Notes: generated from the letters alone by a model not told the origin. A stretch of DNA of 64,000 nucleotides from Amphiura filiformis (GCF_039555335.1 NC_092640.1:36140784-36204783), one strand, 5' to 3'. Numbered from the stretch's first letter, positions 23,331 to 33,983 are shown. Numbers and translations are program-made.

Positions 23331-23773
23331 GTAAGAAGTATGAACATAATAGGATTCTTATTTGACTTACAAAAACAAATTGAAAAATTGGCCACCATTT
23401 TGTAAAACAGCGCCCTAAATGATAACATGCATTATTATTCATATGTTGTGAGACCTCCAATCCTGTTAAAACATGATTTTGACTGACATTTTGAAAAAGT
23501 GACCTCTAGAGGTGAAAATCGTAACTAAGAATTTGAAACCAAGTTGAAAGTTGATAAACAAGTTGAAAGTTGTTTCTTGTGATGTCATACATGAAAGTAA
23601 AAAAAAAATCAAATTTGGCCAAATTTCTGAAGTGCTGCCTGACTATTATCACTTAAATCTAAGATGACGATTTAAGACAGGAAAAGCTAAGCTAAAACCA
23701 CCATTAAATATTACAATGAGAAATATTGCAGTTACTTTTTTCTTCACAATACACATGCAACAAGATGGGTATA

Positions 23774-24020
23774 CAGGGTGTCTCAAACTTAGTATAGAAA
23801 TTACTTATAACAACTATGGGCATCACAATATCAGTTAGATTTTGAATGATTGTATTATTTTTTTCTGGTTTACAGTGAAAGTGTATTTCAAACCGTTCTG
23901 ATTAAATTATTTAACAGATATTTATTTTTGCCTAAATCATTTCCATCAATGGTTAGTTCAAAAACAATGGAAATTGTCTAACGGCTCACTGATAGGAACT
24001 AATTACATTCGGACACCCTG
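23774..24020. mobile_element. Mariner-like MITE, tandem copy 1
   Basis: Ends are CAGGGTGTCTCAAAC and CGGACACCCTG, flanked by TA on both sides. It is homologous to the elements in copies 2-4 (shared ATTACTTATAACAAC and GGAAATTGTCT words), so it was present in the unit before it was duplicated. Confidence 0.75.
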
Positions 24021-24176
24021 TAAACACATTTATTTTAAATTTACTACAATGACTAAATATTAGAACTAAATAACACCATACTAGAAATTGTTATAATTGT
24101 CTTCCATTTGCACTGATAATACCTATCATGATAATTAGGCAGACGAGTATCAATTAGCTCGGGCCATTGGCACTTC

Positions 24177-24512
24177 TTAAAGGAGGATTTCGTGATCCTA
24201 GCATCCTCTTTTTATGACATTTTCAGTAGATATCCACGAAAAAAGCTTACTCCCAAAATTTCAGTTGATTCCGATTTTGAGTTTGTGAGTTGAGTTATGC
24301 AGGATTATGTGTATTACACTGCCCCATATGCCACTGTTGTAATTTCGTTATGGTATACCATAACGAAGTTCAAATTTGGCGATATTTTTGCTAAATGAAT
24401 TAATTTGCAAGAGATATTTGGTATACACATTATACAGCCAGAGGAATCTAGTGGTTTAAAAATCTCAACTTTTTTTGAGAAAAGTGGGGTGGATCACGAA
24501 ATGCCCTTTTAA
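24177..24512 (+). mobile_element. TTAA-flanked MITE, copy 1
   Basis: Flanked by TTAA on both sides (24177-24180, 24509-24512). The inverted ends read AGGAGGATTTCGTGATCC and, from the other side, AAGGGCATTTCGTGATCC. A reverse-orientation copy is at 52397-52738. The interior has a perfect 20-bp palindrome, CGTTATGGTATACCATAACG. TTAA targets are characteristic of piggyBac and Kolobok elements. The sister tandem copies lack it and read GTAAGCAATGTATG across the site. Confidence 0.8.
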
Positions 24513-25158
24513 GCAATGTATGGCACATTGTTTATATTATGTGTTAGTATGTGACCGTTATCAACAAATGGGCAGTTATGTCGGCCTTTTTACTTTTGAG
24601 ATATTAAAATAAGATCCGCAATAAATAATTGTATGTACCTACCTGCTGTTTGTTTGCAAGGTAGTTAAAAATCAGTATATGTAAAGATGTTGTGAAATCC
24701 TTTGTTTTCTATTGTTTTTGAAAAGTTTAATGGACCATATCTGAAAACAAGTGCTGCCGATATTACAGGTCATTAGTGGTGGATGGTCAAATATCTATTT
24801 TCAATATGAATACAATAAATACCAACAATATTTGCAAAGTCACAACCTTTTATGTTTCATGTAAAAATTATTAACACTTGAGTGCATAAATAACGGTTTC
24901 TTCATAGAGATCCATGCTAATTGTTAAATTAGAAATCACACTTTTTTCTATAGAGTTGAACTTGTTACCCCTACGGCCAAAGTTACCCCTTCATGCCAAA
25001 AGTGGCCGCTTTTACTCATCTTGATTTGTAGTCACCTAAAATCTTTTGAATCTAAGATGACGGTCATATACACGAAACTAAGCTAAAACCACCATTGGAT
25101 AGTGTAATGAGTAATGTTACAGTTTTTTTCACAATACACATGCAACAATATTGGTATA

Positions 25159-25386
25159 CAGGGTGTCCCAAACTGACCGGAATTACTTATAACAACCACT
25201 GACATCACAAACCTTCAATAAGTCTATGATCGATTCGTTTTTGTTTACAGCAAATGTAGACTGTGCTGATAAAATTAGTGAAGATATATTATTACCTTCA
25301 CTTCAGCAGTGGTCAGATGAATTCCAAAATTATTGGAAATTGTCTGACGGCTTAGGAATTGGAATCAACTCTTCTTGGACACCATG
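25159..25386. mobile_element. Mariner-like MITE, tandem copy 2
   Basis: CAGGGTGTCCCAAACTGACC at the left and TTCTTGGACACCATG at the right, with flanking TA. About 228 bp, homologous to the other three copies; one mismatch in the right terminus (CCATG for CCCTG). Confidence 0.75.
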
Positions 25387-25423
25387 TAGTCATATTTACT
25401 TACATTTACTAAAACTACTAATA

Positions 25424-26294
25424 CAGGGTGAGTCAAAAAAACTGCAATAGAGCAAAGAATCGATATTTATGAAAGAACCAAATCGAACTTTCACAATATT
25501 GAAAGATTCTATAAATGCTACACTCAATGGCCACCTTCTGTGAAAATTTGAAGTGAATCGCAACTACCGTTTAATTTTGATGAGTCCTTTTGTTGCGATA
25601 CCCAATTTCGTTATTTGTCCACGAGGTACCATGAATTTTGAATGAGAGCACACAGTGCGCGGTAAAGGCACCATATCTAAAACTGACTTTAACCTAAATA
25701 AGGTTGATTTTTGCGTTAATTTAATTTCTTTTTTTCTGTTCAAACAAACTTTCTAATATTACTTTAAGTCCTTCATACCTCACTCGACTCCAACTCCAGT
25801 TTTTTAATCCCAATATGTCCAACTTACTGGATATTTTGTAATTCACTCCATTTCAATTTGCTATTTGAAAAACCCGCCTGCAAATTTGTATGTTTTTGAT
25901 AGAGAATAAACATCTTTAAAGTAAAGGTAAAATGAAAATAACAACAAATAATGTTTCTTCTCCTTAAACAAGACCAAGGGCAATATCACTCTGGATGCTC
26001 CATTTTATTTTAATGCCAATGAGGTTAAGAAAATGGCAGTTGTTCCAAATCTACCTTACACAGAGTGGGCTGACATTCAAATTTTAGATGTCTCTTGGAC
26101 AAACATTAAAATTGGGTAGCGCTATAAAATGTGTCATAAAAACAAAACGGTAAATGCTAATTCCTTAATTTTTTTCACACAAGGTCACTGATGAATATAC
26201 CATATATAAAATGTTTTCAAACCTAAAAAGTTCAACTCGGTTCTTAAGTAAAAATGGACTGTTTTCTCTATTGCACTTTTTTTGACTCACCCTG
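25424..26294. mobile_element. 871-bp TA-target TIR element with precise empty site
   Basis: The left end CAGGGTGAGTCAAAAAAACT and its counterpart AGTTTTTTTGACTCACCCTG-like right end (GCACTTTTTTTGACTCACCCTG region ending at 26294) are flanked by TA (25422-25423, 26295-26296). Tandem copies 3 and 4 carry the uninterrupted sequence CTACTAATATTAGAA at the same position (26943-26957 and about 27597), which proves the boundaries and the TA duplication. The interior lacks a transposase frame, so it is a non-autonomous mariner/Tc1-like element. Confidence 0.9.
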
Positions 26295-26673
26295 TATTAG
26301 AACCCAATCACATCGTTACTTTTAATTGTTCAAAGTGGCTCCTATTTTCCCTGACATATTAACGATCACAATTATTAGGCGCAAGAGTATCAATTACCCA
26401 CTTGCATTCTGTAAGCAATGTATGACAAATAAATGTTGGCGAATCAAATTTACCCATTTATGCCAAAAGTGACCGCTTTTACTAATCTATATTTCAACTA
26501 ACACTGCATAAATGTATCTGAGCTCACTGACGTATTTGCTGAAGTCACAAAAATCACTAGAATCTAAGATGACGGTTATAAACGAAACTAAGCTAAAACC
26601 ACTTTTAGATATTATAATGAGAAATGTTACAGTTATTTTTTTTTCACAATACACATGCAACAAGATTGGTATA

Positions 26674-26914
26674 CAGGGTGTTCCGAACTGAGCGGAATTA
26701 CTTATAACAACCACTGATATCACAAACCTTCAATAATAATTGCAAGATCGATTCGGGTTTTTTTTTCACAAGAAAGGTATATCTTAAACTGTGCTGATAA
26801 AATTAGTGAAAAGATATTATTACCTTCACTTCAGCAGTGGTCGGATGAATTCCAAAATTATTGGAAATTGTCTGACGGCTAACGAATTGGAATCAACCCT
26901 TCTTGGACACCCTG
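26674..26914. mobile_element. Mariner-like MITE, tandem copy 3
   Basis: CAGGGTGTTCCGAACTGAGC to TTCTTGGACACCCTG with TA flanks; about 241 bp. Paralogous to the elements at 23774, 25159 and 27328. Confidence 0.75.
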
Positions 26915-27327
26915 TAGTCATACATACTTACATTTACTAAAACTACTAATATTAGAACCCAATCACATCGTTACTTGTAATTGTTCAAAGTGGCTCCTAT
27001 TTCCACTGACATATTAACGATCACCATTATTAGGCGCAAGAATATCAATTATCCACTGGCATTTATTTTGTAAGCGATGTATGGCAAATTTTGGTGAATC
27101 AAAGTTACCCATTCATGCCAAAAGTCCCCGCTTTTACTCATCTATATTTCAACTAACACTCCATAAATGTATCTGAGCTCACTGAAGTATTTGCTGAAGT
27201 CACAAAAATCACTAGAATCTAAGATGACGGTCAATAACACGAAACTAAGCTACAACAACCATTAAATATTACAATGAGAAATATTGCAGTTACTTTTTCT
27301 CAATACACATGTAACAAGATTGGTATA

Positions 27328-27559
27328 CAGGGTGTCGCAAACTGACCGGAATTACTTATAAGAACCATTGCATCACAAACCTTCAATAATTTATGATCGG
27401 TTCGTTTTTGTGTACAGCAAGCTAGCTCAAACTGTGCTGTTGAAATTACAAGAGATATTATTACCTCAACCATTTTCAGCAATGGTCGGATGAATTCCAA
27501 AATTAATGGAAATTGTCTGACGGCTCACGAATTGGAATCAACTCTTCTTGGACACCCTG
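27328..27559. mobile_element. Mariner-like MITE, tandem copy 4
   Basis: CAGGGTGTCGCAAACTGACC to TTCTTGGACACCCTG with TA flanks; about 232 bp. Paralogous to the elements in the other three tandem copies. Confidence 0.75.
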
Positions 27560-27645
27560 TAGTCATATTTACGTACATTTACTAAAACTGCTAAAACTAC
27601 TAATATTAGAATCCTTACTTGCAATTGTTCAAAGTGGCTCCTATT

Positions 27646-29149
27646 TCCACCAGCCTATTCTCATATTAGTACATGTTAACCAATGGATACGAGAAAAAGA
27701 TAGTATGCATTGCCCATTGGGGTAAAATATATTGTCGTCTCACATGATATTTTAGTAATTGATGAACAAGGAATACTAGCATATTTTTACACTGTACCAT
27801 GTTTGTAGCGGTTCCACACACGTTAGGGAGCGTTTCGATGAATATTGGGAGCCACCGAAAATCAAAACATCATGTGACTGCACTGCTGGTGCTGTATATG
27901 ATGCGATGATATGATAGGAGCTATAATTTCATGATTTAGTCATGACATTTCATGATTTTATGAAAAGGTAAGAGTCAATGTAAACCCCGGCCAAGATGTG
28001 TCGGGTTTTTTTCTTTTGGCGTACTCCATATAATACGCTATAATTGTATGGAAACAGAATGTTTCGTCGATCATTATTCGTGGTCATCATGCCAGTCAGT
28101 GCAGGCAGTAGTCATGTGGTAGTAGTACGTACGTGGGTCAAAATTCGGAACCATTTTCATCGTTATGTTTCCGAATTTTGTCCCACAAAACGCTACAGTA
28201 TAACATTTTGACCCATAAGTATAAGTAGAAAATGTGTTTAAGATTGCAAAAAATGAGAAAGTTGCAAAATGTAATTATAAACATGAAAATCATAATCACC
28301 AAAATACGTTCATCATATGTTCATAGCCATAGCATAGATTATAGTCCTAAAAACATCTGCATTACCATGTATGTCCATGCAGCGTAGTTTCATGTTATTG
28401 CGTAGTATAGTATAGTAGTACAGGGATCTATACGATGATTCTTTTTTTGGGTGGATCACCGTATAGGCATTTTACACGTAAATTACATGTAACCTGTGCA
28501 TGTGTGCACCATGCAATTGAAAAGCAGACCGGTACTGCACAGTGCCGCTGGTTACTTTGTTCTCGTCTGAAGTTAATTTTTATTACTTCCGTGGTCCGGT
28601 ATGCGCTGGTGAATTGTGATCGCATAGACGTGACAAGGTCGCCTACTACGCACCGCGCCGACGACTAATGGTTCAACCGGCTTGTTGTCAAGTCGCGCGC
28701 AATCAGCGTGATTGTTTATTTCTTTTGTGTGTACGCTCGTCTACGCTTGGCGCACAGCTTGGACCACGGAATTGAAGTGTTGGATATGAGCGGGATGGAT
28801 AAACAACATCTATACCCGGCTTTCCGGCTTTCCGAGTTTTTTTAAAACTCATGTTTTTTACTAAAATGTTTTTGATCAAAAAGATTCTGAAGACATAATA
28901 ATGATAAAATTTGATGGGTACTTTCGCATGATACCTGAATTTATTGATCTCGCTATTGACGTATTATTGGCGTATTATGCAAAATATAATAATACCTTTA
29001 AGAAGAGTAAAACTACATGCAAGCATATTTTTAAAGTTAAGTGGTATCAGTATTACACATACGTACCACTGTTTATGAAAGCTCAACGTCCTTACAAATG
29101 TGGTAGTATTTAGCTATAGTATACAGCTTAAAAATGTAAAAACTATAGC
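27646..29149. other. Unassigned, with a CpG-dense stretch
   Basis: No gene is supported. Bases 28560-28780 carry many more CG dinucleotides than the surroundings (GCGCTGG, CGCACCGCGCCGACGAC, TCGCGCGC), as at some promoters, but no exon with good coding signal follows. A short hairpin at 28133-28187 has arms GTGGGTCAAAATTCGGAA and TTCCGAATTTTGTCCCAC. Confidence 0.4.
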
Positions 29150-29295
29150 CAGGGGCAGATTTAGAGGGGGGCGTGCCCCCTCTATTTTTTGCAGATTGGC
29201 GCCTGACTCTGTGTATTTTTGCAGAGCAGCGCCTGACTTTGTGTGGGTGCCAAGCTCGGCGCCCCCTCTATTGAAAATGTCTGGATCCGCCCCTG
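29150..29295. mobile_element. hAT-like MITE (CAGGGGCGGATC ends)
   Basis: CAGGGGCAGATTTAGA at the left mirrors TCTGGATCCGCCCCTG at the right, with nested AGAGGGGGCG words. This terminal style is widespread among hAT MITEs of animals. The 146-bp length fits a MITE. Flanking 8-mers do not match, so the target duplication has decayed or the assignment is wrong. Confidence 0.65.
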
Positions 29296-29593
29296 ATAAC
29301 CTTCTAATATGAGAATTGTCCTCTCTAGGCGAGATTGAAAAAAATAGGGCGGACTCGCCCAGGTCTCCAGATATACGATTTTTACCCCTAGCTCATGGTG
29401 GAAGCATTGAGGCTGACACTTTGTGTCGAGAACCGCACACCCCAAGAACTGCAAAATGAAGTTTAAGCTGTGAATTTACAATATTATTTTATTTCAATTC
29501 AAAGCATATATATTCCATACATATGATAGTGGGCAGTTATTGAATTGAAGCCGTATAATAATAAAGATGATATCATCACTGCTCTTCTCCACC

Positions 29594-29657
29594 CGACTCA
29601 ATAGCTCAGTTGGTAGGGCATCGGTCCGGTGATTCAACGGTTCCAGGTTCAGTTATG
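29594..29657 (+). pseudogene. tRNA-like sequence or SINE head
   Basis: TAGCTCAGTTGGTAGGGC at 29602-29619 matches the D-arm/A-box of tRNAs. GGTTCCAGGTTC at 29639-29650 is a degraded B-box/T-arm (expected GGTTCGANTCC). The T-stem does not close and no acceptor stem is visible, so this is not a functional tRNA; it is a tRNA relic or the head of a tRNA-derived SINE. Confidence 0.45.
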
Positions 29658-29867
29658 TATGAGGGGCGGTCAAGTTTGTAGAACAAGGTATGCTACTTTG
29701 TCGCACAGTAATGAATTGGCCTCATTTGAAAGCTTGTTCCTTCAAACCATTATTGCAGCAGTATTCGATGTTTGCATCGATGTATATATATGGTTAATAG
29801 GACACGGTACCCTGCAGAAGAAGCCTATCTCCTTGAATTCTACCAAAAGGGTCATCATATAATTTGC

Positions 29868-30011
29868 TCCCTACGGAGGTGAAAATGCAAATGAAATTCA
29901 ATTTAATGTGCAGTTGCTGTAAATGCTGAAGAAGTCGGTGGTATTCAACACTATAGGCCTTCGAGCTCAAGGATGGCATGAGCGTCCTTGAAGATCATCC
30001 AAGGTCCAAAA
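29868..30011 (+). pseudogene. Mariner transposase N-terminal fragment
   Basis: The frame from 29922 reads MLKKSVVFNTIGLRAQGWHE, like the helix-turn-helix region of mariner transposases, where an LKK core is followed by a W-[YH]-[KE]-R element. A following stretch in another frame gives EDHPRS, as in the Asp/Glu-rich D-x-R-S-G block. No catalytic D,D34D region is present and it is interrupted by the GATTTCACACC element at 30012. It is the only trace of DNA-transposase coding I find in the window. Confidence 0.4.
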
Positions 30012-30476
30012 GATTTCACACCACCAAATAGTAATATATGGTTGTGCGCCTTGAATTTCAATTATCAGAAAAACCCATGCATTAATTCCCAATTTAAGCA
30101 TTAAAATGAGCAGAAATTTCCATACTGTTAGCCAAATTTGGATTGATCATGATTAATTATTAATTCCTGCTAGTATATACCACAGATGGGAGAGATGAAG
30201 TATAAAATGATTATAAGCAGCCTTTTCTTTACAGAAACCCTGGCACGATTTTGCCTGTAAATTAGGTAATTCCCAGACATAGGCTTCGAGGTCCAGTCAT
30301 AAAAAATAATGACGGTCAACCTATATTTTTACCCACCCAGAGGGATCAGGCTGGCTAATTTCAACTATCATAGCTGTCGCTAAGAACCGAGTCGCTCCTG
30401 CAAAGAATAAATGAGGTTTTAAAAGGCAAATTTAGTACATATCTCTATATGGGGATTTATTTGGTGGTGTGAAATC
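30012..30476. mobile_element. GATTTCACACC-TIR element, copy 1 (without nested insertions)
   Basis: Ends are GATTTCACACCACCAAATA and its complement TATTTGGTGGTGTGAAATC; 465 bp. Inner sequence (CACGATTTTGCCTGTAAATT, CCACCCAGAGGGATCAGGCT, AGTACATATCTCTAT) is shared with 33186-34491. The flanks show no convincing target duplication and the superfamily is unknown. It serves as the empty-site reference for two insertions in copy 2. Confidence 0.8.
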
Positions 30477-30705
30477 TGCATTGGCCTGTGTGTATGAGTC
30501 TAGCTGGAGCAAACTTTGATTGAGCCCTGTGCTGAATAAAGCATTCATTGTGAGACACTTTTGATTATGATTTATGTAGTTTACTAGCTAAAATTGCAGA
30601 AAAGGCACCATTTACTGGTAATGTACCAATGGTAAGGTGAGTTCTGACCCATGGGAGATTGTGTGCATGTTTAATGTGTGCATGTTTTGTTTACAATTAT
30701 AATGT

Positions 30706-31145
30706 ATGCATGATATGGATATCAATGCAATGCGCAGAAAGCATCATGAACTTATCGTGAACTTGTGCGCTGGAGATCATGAAATGAACGCCAAGATCAG
30801 GTAAGCTTACCTTGTACATGTACAAGGTAGGTTAAGCTTTAATTAAGATTTCACCTAAAAAATTGCCCCATGTAATTCAACATTTATAACTCATGGTCAT
30901 GTTTTCATGTATGCTTCTGCGTGTCTGCAAATTCATGAAAGCCTAAGAAGCTTTTAATTTCATGTTTGTTTTTATGTTTGTTTGTTTGCATGCATTACAT
31001 GCATGACTATAGACCTTGGATTGATGATGAACCTCGACAATTTGCAGTGGCGAGTGCATGGAGCAGAGGTAGAGAAACACACAAGAGGATCATCCAGAAT
31101 GTCATTGTGGTTGTTGGGAGTGGACTGCTGCACCAATGTGCATGA
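30706..31145 (+). CDS. Hypothetical two-exon frame
   Basis: Exon 30706-30800 ends in the strong donor ATCAG|GTAAGC. Exon 31013-31145 follows an acceptor ACTATAG and ends with TGA at 31143-31145. The junction (phase 2) keeps a frame open for 75 codons. Exon 1 is charged (RRKHHELIVNL); exon 2 contains PWIDDEPRQFAVASAW and a hydrophobic VIVVVGSGLL run. I do not recognise the family. No supported upstream or downstream exon was found and a TIR element starts at 31163. A 22-bp palindrome (30808-30829) sits right after the donor. Chance joining of two short frames is quite possible. Confidence 0.22.
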
Positions 31146-31162
31146 GGTATGGTGCCATGGTA

Positions 31163-31549
31163 AGGCCGTGTAAAATTAATATTTTGGTTCTCGCCCCTCC
31201 CTCCTCAATTTCTGGGATTTGTCAGATTTTTTTTTTTTTTTAGATTTTTCAATTTTTTAGACTTTGGAATGATTTATGAAATCTTCATACATATAAATAA
31301 GTTTATTAGAGAACAAGCATCACTTCCAAGTCTTTTGTGGTACTCTAGGGGTTTATCCTCAGAATCTCACATTTGAAAAAAAAAAAAAAAGGCCTCATCG
31401 CTTCCTCGAGCACTGTTGGAGAAGACCGAAAACTACTGACAATGCTAATTTTACATTGAAAAAAAAAAAAAAAAAAAAAAAACACCTCCTCCTCATCAAT
31501 TCATGAAAATCCTCTGGACGAGAACCAAAACATTAATTTTATACGGCCT
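31163..31549. mobile_element. TIR element with AGGCCGT ends and poly-T/poly-A core
   Basis: AGGCCGTGTAAAATTAATAT at the left mirrors ATTAATTTTATACGGCCT at the right, continuing with TTTTGGTTCTCG on both arms. T-runs near 31230 and A-runs near 31375 and 31460 lie inside the arms. Length 387 bp; no transposase. No clear target duplication, so the superfamily is open. Confidence 0.75.
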
Positions 31550-33185
31550 AATCATAATTGTCTGTCCGCACTAGTCCTGTCAGTCTCCGTTTGCACCCCG
31601 TCCTTGTCTGTTGTCTGTAGGCGTCTTTTGTTTCTGCACTGAGGGCAATCATGTCTTACTGAGCTTTGCTCTTGTGATTGTCCTACCATCCTTTTCTTGA
31701 TATTTTGTTATTGTTATATAATATGATGGTGAAATAAACTTGAACTTGATAATGCTATCTTCAGTAGATAGCATATCAGGTACACAATTCTGCTTGAAAA
31801 TAGATTTTAACCAGCTTTCTTGCTCAAGTTATATGCTAAATATATTAAGTTAATTTACAGATAGTCTGAAATAGGAAACAAGACACATGGTCATGTTTTT
31901 TGAGGTGGGACCCAATTAAGCGTCACATCTTGCAATTTGTCAAAAATCAACTCCTTTTTTGTATTTCTGATTATATTTCTAAAAGTTTTCACCAAAACTA
32001 TGTAAAAGTATATATTTTTATAAAGCATACATTGTCAGGAATGCAAATCTGTAAAGTTTGAGTGGATATACAGGGTGTGCCAAAAAATATACAGGGTGAT
32101 TCCACTCAAAAATAGGTAAAAAATTAAATTTCTTTACCACTCCAATATTTCTACATAGTATATTAAATTGGAAAATGAACTTGATATTTGGAATGTACAC
32201 AATTAGTCCTTTCATAAAATATATAGTTTGCACTATATTTGTTAAGCCCATTGTGTTATACAGGATGTGAAAAAAGTTGTATTTTAATTTGCTTAATTTA
32301 ATGTAAAATTTCCCTAAGTGCCATTAATTGAAAGCAAATACACTTTAAATTTGGAAAATGTATTCAAAATAGTTTAAAGAATTGTTATAATATCACATTT
32401 AAATATCTAATTCCCATAGGGTGTTCCAAAAATCAATATACATTGAATAATTTGTCACAATGGTACATGTAGGCCTACATGTAGGCATATATACATGCAT
32501 GCACAATAAACCTACATCAATAAACTAACATTAACTAGAGATCAATATGTCATCAGATTAAATCCTTTGACTGTAATAATCTCCTTTGAGAAGATTTAAA
32601 ACAATTTAAAACCAAAAGGTCTATTTATGACAGATGAAATTTATTTTCATTCCTTTTTTCATGAATGCAAAATTTAAAGCTCATTGTATTGCATGACACA
32701 CATTCCACTGCATTAATTGAACTTTAGCTCATTAAATCCTTAATTATTAAATGGATTAAGATTACCTAGGCAATTATAATTATAGAAAGTTAAAAAGTCA
32801 GATTAACATTATGCAAATGCAGTTTTACTTCTACTAGGCAACAAAGTGAACAAATTTTATTAATGAACACCAATTTCCCATTGGAATTACACAGAGCTCC
32901 TCCTCTACCGGCTCCTCCTCTACCGGCTCCTCCTCTACCGGCTCCACCCCTGACTAATTAACTTAATTAAGCAGTTCTAATTAATCAATACATTTGTTCA
33001 ACTTTATTTGTTATTTTTTCATTAAATTAATAATTTATCTTCAAAATAAGACCAAAACCATCTCTTCATGATGGATTTTAGCAAAAATATAGGAATAAGA
33101 AAAGAAAAAAATTTGGAAAATGTGACAGCTCCACCTTTTTTGGGTGCCCACCTCAAAAAAACATGACCACATGCTACTGCCTTCA
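31550..33185. other. Unassigned, with mariner-like end fragments and a small minisatellite
   Basis: Isolated TACAGGGTG termini at 32070, 32090 and near 32258 indicate decayed mariner-like elements, but I cannot pair them. TACATGTAGGCC/TACATGTAGGC repeats lie near 32465-32485. No gene is supported. Confidence 0.45.
32896..32947. repeat. 15-bp minisatellite, ~3.5 copies
   Basis: Exact tandem copies of GCTCCTCCTCTACCG at 32896, 32911 and 32926, with a partial fourth copy. The perfect identity suggests it is recent or length-variable. Confidence 0.9.
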
Positions 33186-33646
33186 GATTTCACACCACCA
33201 AATAGTACCTTATATGTTGAAATTGGTTGAGAACTAGAGAAACGATACTCCAAAACCTAAAATAAAAAGTTGCACTTTTGTGTTATATTAATAATGAAAG
33301 CACAATGCTAGATTTTTGTGCTAATCAATGAAAGCACAGAGCTAGTTATCTTATTTCAAACGATTTATGGCATGCAATGTGGCAAACTGCAACTTTTAAA
33401 TTTGCATCTTCCTTGGGTTTTTGGATCTTTGTGTCTTTATTTCTTGAACAATTAATGCCAATATGACATGCCTGCCTTTATTTAGGATAATTATAGAGGG
33501 ATGAACGTAACTGGTACCTTAATTTTTTTTTTTTTGTGTAATGGTTGTGCACCCTTCAGAAAAACCCATGCACTCCCAATTTAAGCATTAAAATGAGCAG
33601 AAATTTGCATAATTTTAGCCAACTTTGGATTGATCATGATCAGTAA

Positions 33647-33920
33647 CAGGGCTGTCAACTTTTTGGAATTGCTTGGCGTGAGACAGGGGAGTACCGGGAT
33701 TTACCGACTACAATGTTCATTTTGACCCCATGATTTTATATTTGAGCTACGGTGCCCGAGAATCTGAAAAGTGCGGGGGACAACAAATTATTTTGACGAT
33801 GTGTGAGATTTTACTCATTTTCCAGCTTTTTGCGTGAGATTTACTACCTTGACATGAGACCGTGAGAAAGTGACCTAATGTGTGAGACTCACGGCCAATG
33901 CATGAGAGTTGACAGCCCTG
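33647..33920. mobile_element. hAT-like MITE nested in copy 2
   Basis: CAGGGCTGTCAACTTTT at the left mirrors GAGAGTTGACAGCCCTG at the right, and GTGAGAC/GTCTCAC words recur inside. The flanks TCAGTAA and TTAGTAA(T) look like a 7-8 bp target duplication with one change. Copy 1 reads straight through (TGATTAATTATTAATTCC), which supports insertion. Confidence 0.8.
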
Positions 33921-33983
33921 TTAGTAATATTAATTCCTGCAAGTATACCACAGATGGAAGAGATCAAGTATGTTTTAATGATT

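Larger units (their letters stand above)
21093..23646. mobile_element. Composite 2.55-kb long-TIR element
   Basis: About 320 bp at the left (21093-21405) and right (23330-23646) are inverted copies of each other. The outer ends read ATAGTCAGGCA and TGCCTGACTAT. Shared inner words include TTGTGATGTCA, GTTGAAAGTTGTT, ATTTTGAAAAA and GAACATAATAGGATTC. The interior contains a 488-bp fold-back (21483-21970) and a LINE fragment (about 22040-23330), both of which look like later insertions. There is no transposase. An alternative is an inverted duplication not made by transposition. Confidence 0.6.
23656..27645. repeat. Four diverged tandem copies of a ~0.65-kb unit
   Basis: The word AATCTAAGATGACG starts copies at 23656, 25049, 26561 and 27216. 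Each copy then has AGCTAAAACCACCATTA, CAATACACATGCAACAAGAT, a mariner-like MITE, ACTAAAACTACTAATATTAG, CAAAGTGGCTCCTATTT and CCGCTTTTACTCATCT. Copy 3 to copy 4 is 655 bp. Copy 1 is longer because of a TTAA MITE, copy 2 because of an 871-bp TA element, and copy 4 is cut off after CTCCTATTTCCAC near 27645. No coding sequence is seen. Confidence 0.85.

Noticed and set aside
29594-29657. Functional tRNA gene
   Set aside because: The A-box is good but the T-arm is degraded and no acceptor stem closes.
32071-32440. Complete mariner-like MITE
   Set aside because: Several TACAGGGTG-like starts occur, but none has a convincing inverted partner; probably fragments.
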